Assembly (NCBI GenBank): GCA_038325105.1
Contig: JBBQIR010000004.1
Coordinates: 1-55,520 of the forward strand
Length of the DNA: 55,520 nt
Direction: 5' to 3'
Source of the DNA: WSXY01 sp038325105
GTDB taxonomy: Bacteria; Actinomycetota; Coriobacteriia; Anaerosomatales; Anaerosomataceae
Of this stretch, positions 39,952-48,349 are shown piece by piece (position 1 is the stretch's first letter; each line of letters starts with the position of its first letter). The position numbers were made by a program, and so were the translations under genes. Below the pieces are notes generated by a model that was not told the DNA's origin, ran no database searches, and saw only the letters and a program-made list of their open reading frames with translations.

Positions 39952-41250
39952 CTACGCCGTAGTGAGTGCCCGGGCTGCCTTCTCGGCTACCCGGGCATTC
40001 TTGCGTTCCAGGTCCTTGGTGAGGAACGCCGGCTTGCCGTCGATAATGCGCCAGGCGCCGGTGCTGATGACCGAGCGCACGTGCGCCGGTCCGCCCTCAC
40101 GCACGAATGCCGAGGCGGGCTTGTTCGTCTCGCTCACGGCCACCGAGACGATGTCCGCGTACTTCCCCGGTTCCAGCGAGCCGAAGTCACGTGCTGCGCC
40201 CAGCACGGTGGCGCCCTCAAGCGTCATGATTTCGAGCGCACGCTCGGGACCCATCCCGGGGTCGGCGGCAAGCATGTCGCGTGCTTCGGCGAACAGGTCG
40301 AGCGACTCGTTGCTGGCGAGTGAATCCGTGCCGAGGGCAAGGCGAGCGCCGGCCTCACGGAGAGCCTTCACCGGCGGACGCCCGTTGAGCAAGTACCGGT
40401 TCGAGCGGGGGCACAGAACCACGCCAGCCGCGTGCGCGGCGAGCAGTTCGGGCTCGCCGGGCATGAGCTGCACGCAGTGAACGGCAATGGTGCCAGCGAG
40501 CACACCGAGATGCTCGAGATAGCGGACGGCGCCAGACCCCGGGGGCTTGAAGTCACGCGCCAGACGATTCGCAGTCTGACGGAGCCCACCCTCGCCGCCG
40601 GTGAGCAGGCGTATCTCGGCGGTGGACTCCGCGATGTGGATGGCGTGCGGGTAGCCCCACCGCTTCGCGTACGCGTAAACAGCCCGGATAAGCTCAGGGC
40701 CGGACGTGTACGGCGAGTGCGGACTCAGGCCGCAGATCGTGCGTCCGTCACAGGAGGATGACTCCACGGGGAAGTCGCACCCGGCGAGCGCCTGAGGTAG
40801 CTCGTCTGCGCCGATACCGAGGACCTCCCAGAAGAAGACGCCGCCCACGCCGGTGTCGGCCGCCGCAGCGGGAGCCTCTGGCCCGAAAGCGATGTCGCCC
40901 ACGACGGTGACGCCCGACTTCAGGCACGCAAGCGCGCCGAATGCGGCGGCAGCGGCGAAGTCGTTCTGGTCGAGCGCAGCCATCATCGGCACGAGTCGGG
41001 CGATCCACGAGGTGAACTCACCGGGAGGCAGGAGCCCGTGGAGCGACGATAGCGAGAGGTGCGTGTGCGCATTCACGAGCCCCGGCGCGATCACACAGCC
41101 GGGCTGTTCGTGCACGGAGTCGGTCGGGTGCTTGCGCGTCAGCTCCTCGAGTGTGCCTACATCGGTGATTCTCGGCCCGGCCACCCTGACCGCGCCGTGT
41201 CGAATCGGTGGTGCGCTGACGGGAAGCAGCCACTCTCCTGCGAGGATCAT
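39952..41250 (-). CDS. Amidohydrolase, MTA/SAH or aminofutalosine deaminase-like
   Basis: This 432-residue TrzN/MtaD-type amidohydrolase has the metal motif VNAHTHLSL (HxH) in its first third, SPHSPYTSG, the HIAES His region, VHCVQL, and GTDSLASNESLDLFAEARD, with the conserved metal-binding Asp. These enzymes deaminate adenine-bearing nucleosides, such as 5'-methylthioadenosine, S-adenosylhomocysteine or 6-amino-6-deoxyfutalosine. It starts 7 bases after an MTA-phosphorylase-like gene ends. Because mqnE, which makes aminofutalosine, lies 6 kb away, an MqnX-type role is possible but not proven. Confidence 0.82.
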   Translation of the reverse strand: MILAGEWLLPVSAPPIRHGAVRVAGPRITDVGTLEELTRKHPTDSVHEQPGCVIAPGLVNAHTHLSLSSLHGLLPPGEFTSWIARLVPMMAALDQNDFAAAAAFGALACLKSGVTVVGDIAFGPEAPAAAADTGVGGVFFWEVLGIGADELPQALAGCDFPVESSSCDGRTICGLSPHSPYTSGPELIRAVYAYAKRWGYPHAIHIAESTAEIRLLTGGEGGLRQTANRLARDFKPPGSGAVRYLEHLGVLAGTIAVHCVQLMPGEPELLAAHAAGVVLCPRSNRYLLNGRPPVKALREAGARLALGTDSLASNESLDLFAEARDMLAADPGMGPERALEIMTLEGATVLGAARDFGSLEPGKYADIVSVAVSETNKPASAFVREGGPAHVRSVISTGAWRIIDGKPAFLTKDLERKNARVAEKAARALTTA

Positions 41251-41257
41251 GGCGTGC

Positions 41258-42100
41258 TCACTCCTCGGGCAGATTGAGGAGGCTCGGCTTGCGAAGCTCC
41301 ATGCAACCGCATGTGACGTCGAGGTCGGCGTTCGCGACCGCGTCGACTACACAGCGAGCGACGTCGGCGGCCTCCTCGAAGAAGATCGCCTTGAGTTCGC
41401 TGTGCTCCCAGTCACGCACGACGCCTTCGCCGTAGTTCACGACCATGTAGATGCCGGCGTAGCAGGCACCGATGTCACGTGCCAAGAAGACCTCCGGTGC
41501 GAGTGACTGTCCGATGACGTCGCCCCCGAGCCGCTTCATGTAGTCGACTTCGGCGAGGGACTCAAAACGAGGGCCGTCGGTCACCAGGTACGTACCGCGG
41601 CGAAACACCCGCGAGAAGCGCTCGCTTGCCGAGAGAAACAGGTGGTCGTGAAGATCGGGGCAGATCGGCTGACGCATGATGAGCAGGTGATCACCGCGGA
41701 CGTAGATGTCCTGCTTCACGGTCAGGTCGATGAAATCGTTGGGCACGAGCACGTCACGCGGGTCGAGGAGGTGGTTGAGCGACCCCACGCCGCCGTCGGC
41801 AAGTACCTTGCGTACGCCGGCTTCCGAGAAGACCCAGAAGACCTGCAGGCTGGCATCGGCCCGCTTGATACCGCGCCGCCAGCCGTGCATCTTGACCGCT
41901 AGTGCCTGGCGCGGACCGCGCGGACCGGTCACTCTGAAGTGCGTGAACGCGGGCGAACGACCGAATGGCGTGTCGAAGACCAGGTTCTCGGCGAGAACAT
42001 CGACGCGTTCATCGGCAAGTCCCTCCGGGAACGCGAACGACAGCGTCCCGCTGCCGCCGCAAACACCGAATTCAGCGCGTGGAACCGTGGTTGTTGGCAT
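41258..42100 (-). CDS. MTA phosphorylase / purine nucleoside phosphorylase-like protein
   Basis: This 280-residue protein has the phosphorylase fold of the MTAP/PNP group: GVCGGSGTLSF, HDHLFLSASERFSRVF, YLVTDGPRFESLAEVDYMKR, GGDVIGQSLAPEVFLARD, and CYAGIYMVVNYGEGV. ATG 42100 has GAGGAGG five bases upstream; an in-frame start 36 bases earlier would add an unlikely leader. It should split a nucleoside such as methylthioadenosine or its deaminated form with phosphate. The amidohydrolase follows directly, suggesting a two-step purine nucleoside salvage. Confidence 0.82.
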   Translation of the reverse strand: MPTTTVPRAEFGVCGGSGTLSFAFPEGLADERVDVLAENLVFDTPFGRSPAFTHFRVTGPRGPRQALAVKMHGWRRGIKRADASLQVFWVFSEAGVRKVLADGGVGSLNHLLDPRDVLVPNDFIDLTVKQDIYVRGDHLLIMRQPICPDLHDHLFLSASERFSRVFRRGTYLVTDGPRFESLAEVDYMKRLGGDVIGQSLAPEVFLARDIGACYAGIYMVVNYGEGVVRDWEHSELKAIFFEEAADVARCVVDAVANADLDVTCGCMELRKPSLLNLPEE

Positions 42101-42151
42101 TGAAACCTCCTCGATAGAGGGTACCCGAAGAGGCACCGATGCGGGGTCCTC

Positions 42152-43426
42152 TTATCGCTGCATCGCCAGCATTTCGCGGGTTCGCTTCCACGTGAGCTTG
42201 ATGCCGCCGACCGAGAACCAGTACATCAGGTAGGTCATCCGCTTCATCAGAATCGCGGGAATTCCCGAGAGGTGCACCTTGAATGCCCATCCGACGCCGT
42301 AACTCGGACCGATGCTCACGAATTCGCCGTGCATGTTCGGTACGAACGGCTTCGGTTGTTCGTTGCGCGCTTCAAGCAGCAGGTTGTCGGCGGTCTGTTC
42401 GGCTTCACGGATGGCGAACTGGGCGAGCATGGGAAGCGTCCGCTTTTCCTTTGGGTCGCGGAATGCGGCCACATCTCCCACGGCATAGATGTCATCGAAC
42501 CCCTCGGCCTTGCACGTCTGGTCAACAATCAGTCTTCCCGAAGGGTCGAACTTCATGCCCCAGGTGATCGCGTCGGGATCGGCCTTCGCACCGCCGCAGA
42601 ACACGAGCACGCTTGCGTCGATGACGTCGCCGTTGGCGAGCAGCACGCGATCCGCTTCAACGCTCGAGACCATGGAGCCGGTCACAACGTCGATGCCGAG
42701 TTTCAATAGACGGGCGCGCGCCATGGCGCGAAGCTCCTCTGGCAAATCGTACAAGACGTCCGGGCGACCCTCGATGAGCCGTATGTGCAGATCGGACGGG
42801 TCGAGCCCTGCCTCACGCATGCGCTTCGGCAGCATCTGGCCGAGCGTGCCGATGATCTCCACCCCGGTCGCCCCGCCTCCAATGACCGCGAACGAGAGCG
42901 CCTTTCGCCGCGTGTCTCGGTCGGCGATGGTCGCTGCGATGTGGAACTGCGCCTCGATCCGGTGCTGGAGTTCCTGGGCATCTGCTACCGACCACATGGT
43001 GACGGCGTGCTCCTTGAGACCCGGGACCGGCGGGACGAATGCGATGGCGCCCGTGGCCAGGACGAGACGCCAATACGAGATGTCCTCGTGCGGTCCCGAG
43101 CGCGGACCGACTTTGATGAGGCGGTCCCCCGGACGCACCTCGTGCAACCGGTTGTAGCAGACCGTCACGGGGAGGTTCTTGAACAGCGTTGGGAGCCACA
43201 ACTCGCAGAACTCGGCACGTGTGGGTCCGACCGCCACAAGGTCGAGCTCGGACAGGGCTTGCTGGCAGGGATTCGGTTCGACGAGCACGATTTCAATGTT
43301 GTCACCTGGGCGCAGCGCTTTCGCTAGGCGGACGGCGAGTGTGGTGCCGGCATAGCCGCCGCCTGCCACCACGACTTTGCGTACGGTGGACGGCGTGCCG
43401 GTGTCGGACTTCGATGAGCTCTCCAC
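42152..43426 (-). CDS. Type-2 NADH dehydrogenase-like FAD oxidoreductase
   Basis: This 424-residue two-dinucleotide-domain flavoprotein has the FAD loop VVVAGGGYAGTTLAVRLAKA near residue 18, the NADH loop FAVIGGGATGVEIIGTL near 180, and the second FAD motif IYAVGDVAAF near 320. The C-terminal part (about 395-420) is hydrophobic and amphipathic, YLMYWFSVGGIKLTWKRTRE, as in membrane-attached NDH-2. GTG 43426 follows AAAGGAG. It should transfer electrons from NADH to menaquinone, which the mqn genes nearby make. Confidence 0.85.
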   Translation of the reverse strand: MESSSKSDTGTPSTVRKVVVAGGGYAGTTLAVRLAKALRPGDNIEIVLVEPNPCQQALSELDLVAVGPTRAEFCELWLPTLFKNLPVTVCYNRLHEVRPGDRLIKVGPRSGPHEDISYWRLVLATGAIAFVPPVPGLKEHAVTMWSVADAQELQHRIEAQFHIAATIADRDTRRKALSFAVIGGGATGVEIIGTLGQMLPKRMREAGLDPSDLHIRLIEGRPDVLYDLPEELRAMARARLLKLGIDVVTGSMVSSVEADRVLLANGDVIDASVLVFCGGAKADPDAITWGMKFDPSGRLIVDQTCKAEGFDDIYAVGDVAAFRDPKEKRTLPMLAQFAIREAEQTADNLLLEARNEQPKPFVPNMHGEFVSIGPSYGVGWAFKVHLSGIPAILMKRMTYLMYWFSVGGIKLTWKRTREMLAMQR

Positions 43427-43538
43427 GAGTGCTCCTTTCTGGTATGTATTGAAGGTACCCGAACGGCGATGATGTAGGCGGGTTTACACTGCTTTACAGG
43501 TCGGTCGTGCACAGGACATCGATGAGAGGCCGGAATTG

Positions 43539-44000
43539 ATGCAGTATCGCCGGATAGCGTTGGTTGTCTTCTGCGTGCTCGTCCTGGCAGGGTGTGCGAA
43601 CACCCCGTCAGCCGGGAAATCGAATCCCGAGCCTTCTCGAAACGCCCGTGCGACGCTCGCGGCGTTCTTCGATGCCTGGCAGGCCGAGGACGAGGCGGCG
43701 CTCGGACAGTTTATCGCACCTGAGCGCAGCGAACTGACATGGGGGTTCGACGCGCTCAAGCGCATCGAGTTCGGGCCGATTACGGAAGCGCCCGAAGAGG
43801 TGGAATCCTACATGACGTCGGGCAAGGGCAGCACGAGCGGCATCGACAAGGCCGATGTGGCGGTCTTTCGGGCGGACGTCACATTCCACTTCGAGCCCGG
43901 CAAGGGCGGTTCGGTTGGCGACGGCGACACGCAGGCGTGGATGTGGATCCTCGTGCGCGGCGATGACGGCGTCTGGCGCGTCGACGACTGGGGGTATTAG
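43539..44000 (+). CDS. Putative lipoprotein of unknown function
   Basis: This 153-residue protein has a signal segment and the lipobox VLAGC (Cys about residue 19). The mature part is alpha/beta, with ATLAAFFDAWQAEDEAALGQ and a later WMWILVRGDDGVWRVDDWGY. This layout resembles small NTF2-like lipoproteins (DUF4829 type). It is transcribed divergently from NDH-2. Function unknown. Confidence 0.68.
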   Translation: MQYRRIALVVFCVLVLAGCANTPSAGKSNPEPSRNARATLAAFFDAWQAEDEAALGQFIAPERSELTWGFDALKRIEFGPITEAPEEVESYMTSGKGSTSGIDKADVAVFRADVTFHFEPGKGGSVGDGDTQAWMWILVRGDDGVWRVDDWGY

Positions 44001-44048
44001 ACCGGCACATCTGGGATCGTCGCGACAAGCCGGGGAGTGCCCTGCGTG

Positions 44049-44693
44049 TCAGGTGTTCTCCGTCCGCAGCAGTGCGTCGACCGCTTCATGCACCTGCTCG
44101 GGCGTGAGGGCCAGCTCGCGCGCTCGCCGTCGGAACTCCGCGGCGAGGATTCGCACCTGCGACGGTGGTCCGCTTGCAATCGCGGCCGCGTCTCCCAGAT
44201 GACGTAGGTCTGAGAAGAGCCGCAGCGGCGGCACCCCCGCTCCCGCCATACGGGAGGTCACGGGTAGTCGGCGGAAGCCCCGAACTTCGTAGAAGGGCGC
44301 ACTCTCGGGCTTCGCGTCGACAACGATACCGACGCAGCCGACCCTGGCACGCATCTCTGCAGCGATGTCGGCAACGGTGTGCAGCATCTCGGTACCGAGA
44401 CCACGTCCTTGAGCGGTCGCGTCGACCCCGAGCCGGGCAAGCCGAAGCACCGGAGCGCGATACGCGGGGCGCCGCGAGGGTGTAGCCGCCGTTAGTTCCG
44501 ACGGCTCAAGTTCGCCAGCGGTGAGCGTTACATACGCATGGATGCGACGGCCGACGTGCATCACATACGTGACTCCGATGTGGTGTCGGAACTGGTTCTG
44601 GCCGGCGTACTGTCTGAAGAACTCGTCGATGTCCGGCTGTCCGGAACCGAAGCTCTCGCGGCGGTCCGTCGGACGAAGCGCCCTAGTCTCCAT
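44049..44693 (-). CDS. GNAT-family acetyltransferase toxin (TacT-like)
   Basis: This 214-residue protein has the TacT-type pattern: FGSGQPDIDEFFRQYAGQNQ near the start, YVTLTAGELEPSEL, the acetyl-CoA loop LARLGVDATAQGRGLGTEML, and CVGIVVDAKPESAPFYEVRGF. Toxins of this group acetylate charged tRNAs and block translation. The gene overlaps the end of the RHH antitoxin gene by 11 bases, the standard arrangement. It has a longer C-terminal tail (about 50 residues) than most TacT proteins. Confidence 0.78.
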   Translation of the reverse strand: METRALRPTDRRESFGSGQPDIDEFFRQYAGQNQFRHHIGVTYVMHVGRRIHAYVTLTAGELEPSELTAATPSRRPAYRAPVLRLARLGVDATAQGRGLGTEMLHTVADIAAEMRARVGCVGIVVDAKPESAPFYEVRGFRRLPVTSRMAGAGVPPLRLFSDLRHLGDAAAIASGPPSQVRILAAEFRRRARELALTPEQVHEAVDALLRTENT

Positions 44694-45036
44694 CTGCGGC
44701 GAAGAGGTCGGGCGGGAGCTTGTCTTCGAGCGACTTACCGTCGGTTTCGATGAACTCCCAGTGGTCCTTCCAGCCTTGGATAAGTTCGGGACTTGGCTCC
44801 CGCGGGTTTTCGATCATGTCCCAGACCATTGCCCATCCCTCGGGAGTGGTCGTGAGACGGGTCTCGATCATCATGTCGGCAGGAATCTCATCCACGGCAG
44901 CCAGATGACGCCGGAGAGCCTCCTCGATCACACGGTTTTTCTTGAGTCCCGTGGCCTCGACGTAGCTATCGAGGGCCGCTTTTGTCTCCCCGGCGATGAA
45001 CGCCGAGATCTGAACCTGCTTGCGTTCGTACGACAT
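44683..45036 (-). CDS. Ribbon-helix-helix antitoxin
   Basis: This 117-residue protein begins MSYERKQVQISAFIAGETKA, with VEATGLKKNRVIEEALRRHLAAV as the helix pair of an RHH DNA-binding domain. The longer acidic C-terminus (WDMIENPREPSPELIQGWKD) should wrap the toxin. ATG 45036 follows GGGAGG. It precedes the TacT-like toxin with an 11-base overlap, and a nested dyad lies directly upstream for autoregulation. Confidence 0.8.
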   Translation of the reverse strand: MSYERKQVQISAFIAGETKAALDSYVEATGLKKNRVIEEALRRHLAAVDEIPADMMIETRLTTTPEGWAMVWDMIENPREPSPELIQGWKDHWEFIETDGKSLEDKLPPDLFAADGD

Positions 45037-45037
45037 C

Positions 45038-45076
45038 GTCTACACCTCCCAGTAGTAATACTAAGAAAATGTAGAC
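45038..45076. promoter_or_regulatory. Nested dyad operator upstream of the RHH antitoxin
   Basis: An outer dyad GTCTACA (45038-45044) / TGTAGAC (45070-45076) nearly shares its centre with the inner perfect dyad TAGTA-A-TACTA (45053-45063). It occupies the whole region between the antitoxin start and mqnC. Cooperative RHH-antitoxin binding is the likely purpose; the inner part may also be the -10 region. Confidence 0.6.
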
Positions 45077-45095
45077 AGTGCCGCAACCCCCGAAG

Positions 45096-46214
45096 TCAGA
45101 ACCTGTGCACCTCTCGGTAGAGCGTGTCGCGCTGCACGGGCGCGAAGCCTGCGTCGGCGATGAGGCGCACGAGTTCGTCGCGCGCGAGCATGAAGCGCGT
45201 GCCGGCTGCCGCGACCACGTTCTCCTCGATCATCGTGGAGCCCATGTCGTTCGCGCCGAAGACGAGCGCGACCTGGCCGATCTTCGGTCCCTGCGTCACC
45301 CACGACGCCTGGATGTTGTCGACGTTGTCGAGGTAGAGGCGCGAGACGGCGAGCGTGCGCAGGTACTCCCAGCCGCTCGCGGCAACGCCACCCTGCTCGC
45401 TCTCGAGCTCGGTGTTGCCGGGCTGGAAGCTCCACGGGATGAACGCGCGGAACCCCACGTGGCCGTCCGCGACCGCATCGTCTTGCACCTCGCGCACGCG
45501 CACCATGTGCTCGATGCGTTCCTCCAGTGTCTCGGTGCCGCCGAACATCATCGTGGCGGTCGTGGAGATGTCGAGGTCGTGCGCTTCGCGCATCACGTTG
45601 AGCCACTCGTCGCTCGTGGCCTTCTTCGGCGAGACGTGGGAGCGCACGCGGTCGACGAGGATCTCGGCTCCGCCGCCCGGCAGCGAGTCGAGACCCGCGT
45701 CGCGCAGGCGGGTGAGGACCTCGCGGGTGGTGATACCGGAGACTCTGGCGATGTGCACCATCTCGGGCGGGCCGAAGCCGTGCACGTGGATGGGGTAGCG
45801 CGACTTGAGGTCGCGCAGCATCGTCTCGTACCACTCGATGCCGAGGGTCGGGTGCAGCCCGCCCTGTAGCAGGATTGCCGTGCCTTCGAGCGCGAGCGTC
45901 TCCTCGACCTTCGCGCAAAGATCCGCAAACGGCAGCACGTAGGCGTCTGGCGCGTCCTCGGCACGGTAGAAAGCGCAGAAGCGGCAACCGCTCACGCAGA
46001 TGTTCGTGTAGTTGACGTTGCGGTCGACGATGAATGTCGCCTCGCGCTCCGGGTGCAGCCGGTCGCGCATGGCGTTCGCGGCGGCGGCCAGCTGCAGCAT
46101 GTCGGCGTCGCGCAGCAGCGCGAGCGCCTGTGTGGCGTTGAGCCGAAGCGTGCCCGCAGCAGCGCTGTTCGCGATGGCAGCAAGCCCGTCGAGGGCGCGC
46201 GCCGGTGTCGTCAC
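45096..46214 (-). CDS. mqnC: Cyclic dehypoxanthine futalosine synthase MqnC (radical SAM)
   Basis: This 372-residue radical SAM enzyme has the cluster motif NICVSGCRFCAFYR (CxxxCxxC) after FIVDRNVNYT, then ILLQGGLHPTLGIEWY, GLDSLPGGGAEIL and WSFQPGNTELE. It closes the spiro ring of the futalosine-pathway intermediate in menaquinone synthesis. GTG 46214 overlaps the mqnA stop by 4 bases and follows GGGGAGA. The motif set separates it from MqnE, which has a CENRCKFC cluster motif. It is the last gene of the mqnE-mqnA-mqnC set. Confidence 0.93.
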   Translation of the reverse strand: MTTPARALDGLAAIANSAAAGTLRLNATQALALLRDADMLQLAAAANAMRDRLHPEREATFIVDRNVNYTNICVSGCRFCAFYRAEDAPDAYVLPFADLCAKVEETLALEGTAILLQGGLHPTLGIEWYETMLRDLKSRYPIHVHGFGPPEMVHIARVSGITTREVLTRLRDAGLDSLPGGGAEILVDRVRSHVSPKKATSDEWLNVMREAHDLDISTTATMMFGGTETLEERIEHMVRVREVQDDAVADGHVGFRAFIPWSFQPGNTELESEQGGVAASGWEYLRTLAVSRLYLDNVDNIQASWVTQGPKIGQVALVFGANDMGSTMIEENVVAAAGTRFMLARDELVRLIADAGFAPVQRDTLYREVHRF

Positions 46215-47047
46215 GCTGTCTCCCCGAAGATGTGGATCTCCGGCACGGCGTCGAGCTGGCCGATACCGACGGCTTCGGTCAGGTACCGCTTGAGACCTTC
46301 GCGGTAGCGAGGCTCGTAGCGGAACTGCAGGGCGTCGAAGTACGACCGGAACTTCTCGGCCGGGAAGTGCTCCCATCGTGCGGCGTACTCGGCGATGTCA
46401 TCGAGGTGTGCGCGGCAGTAGGCGAGCGACCCGTCGAGCGCGGATGCGACAGCCGCAACGGCAGCCGGCTGCTCCTCGGCATATGCGCGGCGCACCGCCC
46501 ACACGGCGTACACCATGGGCAGGCCCGTCCACGTCGTCCACTCGCTGCCGAGGTCGTACGCGTAGAGGCCCTCCGGCACGTCCCAGTACGCACGCAGCGC
46601 CTCGTCGCCGATGAGGAGCGCGGCGTCGGCGTCACGGAGCATCGCGGGAAGGTCGGGCGGCATCTCGACGTACCCGGGTGTTGCGTTCCAGCGGCGCTCG
46701 AGCAAGACGCGCGCGAGCACCTGCGACGTGCGCGACGTGTTTGTAAGCGCGACGGTACCGCCGGAGAGCTCCTCGGCCGGCACTTTGGAGAGCAGCAGGA
46801 TCGACTGCACCTCGCCATCGGAGGAGATCGCGATGTCGGGCAGCAAGACGAGGTCGGCCGCGTGCCGCGCGTACTCGATCGCGGGAATCGGCGCGACGTC
46901 GAGGGCGCCTTCCACGAGGTCGAGGGCGAGGTCGGCGGGATTCGCCTTCACGAGGTCGACGTCGAGGAGCACGTCGTTCTTCACCATGCCGTAGTAGAGC
47001 GGCAGGCAGTTGATGAATTGGATGTGCCCGAGGCGAGGACGGCTCAC
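46211..47047 (-). CDS. mqnA: Chorismate dehydratase MqnA
   Basis: This 278-residue protein has the periplasmic-binding-like fold of MqnA/MqnD: LGHIQFINCLPLYYGM at the start, DLALDLVEGALDVAPIPAIEY, LPDIAISSDGEVQSILLLSK, and GDEALRAYW later. It dehydrates chorismate to 3-enolpyruvylbenzoate, the first step of the futalosine route. GTG 47047 begins 3 bases after the mqnE stop with GGGGAG inside the mqnE end. MqnB and MqnD are not in the window. Confidence 0.93.
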   Translation of the reverse strand: MSRPRLGHIQFINCLPLYYGMVKNDVLLDVDLVKANPADLALDLVEGALDVAPIPAIEYARHAADLVLLPDIAISSDGEVQSILLLSKVPAEELSGGTVALTNTSRTSQVLARVLLERRWNATPGYVEMPPDLPAMLRDADAALLIGDEALRAYWDVPEGLYAYDLGSEWTTWTGLPMVYAVWAVRRAYAEEQPAAVAAVASALDGSLAYCRAHLDDIAEYAARWEHFPAEKFRSYFDALQFRYEPRYREGLKRYLTEAVGIGQLDAVPEIHIFGETA

Positions 47048-47050
47048 GGG

Positions 47051-48157
47051 TTACTCCCCGTTGTAGACGCGGATGACCTTGTAGAGCGTGTCGCGCTCCA
47101 CGGGGATGTGTCCCGTCTCGCGAATCATGCCGAGCAGGTCATCTTTGCTGAGCGCTTCGGGCGTGAGCGCGCCGGCCATGTGGGTGATGCGCTCCTCCAC
47201 AACGGTGCCGTCGAGGTCGTCCACGCCAAATACGGTCGCAAGCTGCGCGACTTTCAGGCCGACCATGATCCAGAACGCCTTGATGTGCGGGATGTTGTCG
47301 AGCATGAGGCGCGCGATCGCGAGCGTCTTCAGGTCGTCGAAGCCGGTCGTGCCCGGCAGGTTCGAGAGCTCGGTGTTGAGCGGGTGGAAGGCGAGCGGGA
47401 TGAACGCGAGGAACCCGCCGCTTGCGTCCTGCTGCTCGCGCAGGCGGATGAGGTGGTCAACGCGCTCCTCGAGGGTCTCGATGTGGCCGTAGAGCATCGT
47501 GCAGTTGGTCTTGATCCCGAGGGAGTGAGCCTCGCCGTGAATGCGGAGCCAATCATCGGCCGAGGTCTTCTTGTCCCACGCGGCCAGGCGCGTTCTGTCC
47601 GAGAAGATCTCGGCGCCGCCGCCCGGCATCGAGTCGAGGCCTGCTTCCTTGAGCTGGCGCAGCACCTCGAGCGTGGAAAGGCCACTGAGCTTCGCGTAGT
47701 ACTCGATCTCCACGGCGGTGAACGCCTGTATGATAACGTGCGGCGGAAGCGCCTCGCGCAGTCTGCGCATCATGTCCGTGTAGAACTCGAACGGCCAATC
47801 GGGATGCAGGCCACCAACGATGTGGATCTCGTGAGCGCCCTCCGGCACCGCTTCCTTCGCGGCCGCCACGATTTCGTCGAGGGTCATCTCGTACGCGCCG
47901 TCCTGGCCCTTGCTGCGGGAGAACGCGCAGAACTTGCAGCGGTTCTCGCAGATGTTCGTGGGGTTGATGTGGCGGTTCACCATGAAGTACACGAGGTCGC
48001 CGTTGATGCGCTGGCGCACGAAGTTGGCCATCTGAGCGATGCCGATGAGATCGTTGCTGGCATAGAGCGCAAGACCGTCTTCGCGTGAGAGGCGTTCGCC
48101 TGCGGAGACCCTCGTCGCGATGGGTCGGAGCGCGGGATCGGTGATGTAGAAGGGCAC
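47051..48157 (-). CDS. mqnE: Aminofutalosine synthase MqnE (radical SAM)
   Basis: This 368-residue radical SAM enzyme has NRHINPTNICENRCKFCAFS (CxxxCxxC), IHIVGGLHPDWPFEFY, GLDSMPGGGAEIF, and MLYGHIETLEERVDHL. It joins 3-enolpyruvylbenzoate to a SAM-derived radical, giving 6-amino-6-deoxyfutalosine. I chose GTG 48157 with GAAGGCGAGG upstream; an open frame continues 165 bases further but looks like intergenic sequence. It is the first gene of the mqnE-mqnA-mqnC operon. The 192-base region upstream, shared with the flavocytochrome gene, holds a palindrome. Confidence 0.92.
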   Translation of the reverse strand: MPFYITDPALRPIATRVSAGERLSREDGLALYASNDLIGIAQMANFVRQRINGDLVYFMVNRHINPTNICENRCKFCAFSRSKGQDGAYEMTLDEIVAAAKEAVPEGAHEIHIVGGLHPDWPFEFYTDMMRRLREALPPHVIIQAFTAVEIEYYAKLSGLSTLEVLRQLKEAGLDSMPGGGAEIFSDRTRLAAWDKKTSADDWLRIHGEAHSLGIKTNCTMLYGHIETLEERVDHLIRLREQQDASGGFLAFIPLAFHPLNTELSNLPGTTGFDDLKTLAIARLMLDNIPHIKAFWIMVGLKVAQLATVFGVDDLDGTVVEERITHMAGALTPEALSKDDLLGMIRETGHIPVERDTLYKVIRVYNGE

Positions 48158-48278
48158 GGGTGCCTCGCCTTCGGGCTGCTCGGGGTCGTTGGCCGTTCGC
48201 GTGCTGATTCTAGCACCGGCCCTCCGGTTGTGTAGTTGTGCGTCAGTCCCCGACGCACGCTCGAGGTGCTGGTTGGTA

Positions 48279-48293
48279 TACTCTGACAGAGTA
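48279..48293. promoter_or_regulatory. Perfect palindrome between mqnE and the flavocytochrome gene
   Basis: TACTCTG-A-CAGAGTA is a perfect 7+1+7 dyad in the 192-base divergent region between mqnE and the ferric-reductase-like gene. It can act on either or both promoters. It does not match FNR or Fur consensus sequences. No regulator can be named. Confidence 0.5.
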
Positions 48294-48349
48294 GTGGCGG
48301 AGGAGATGGTACAGGTCTGCAAACACCTGGAATCGTGAGGTGAGCCCGC

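Noticed and set aside
46205..48088. A 627-residue open frame on the plus strand opposite mqnA, mqnC and mqnE
   Set aside because: It is antisense to three clear enzymes and rich in His, Arg, Glu, as produced by GC-rich codons read backwards. No domain is recognisable.
48158..48322. Upstream extension of MqnE by 55 residues
   Set aside because: The added residues look like non-coding sequence, there is no ribosome site, and GTG 48157 has a good one and matches the usual family start.
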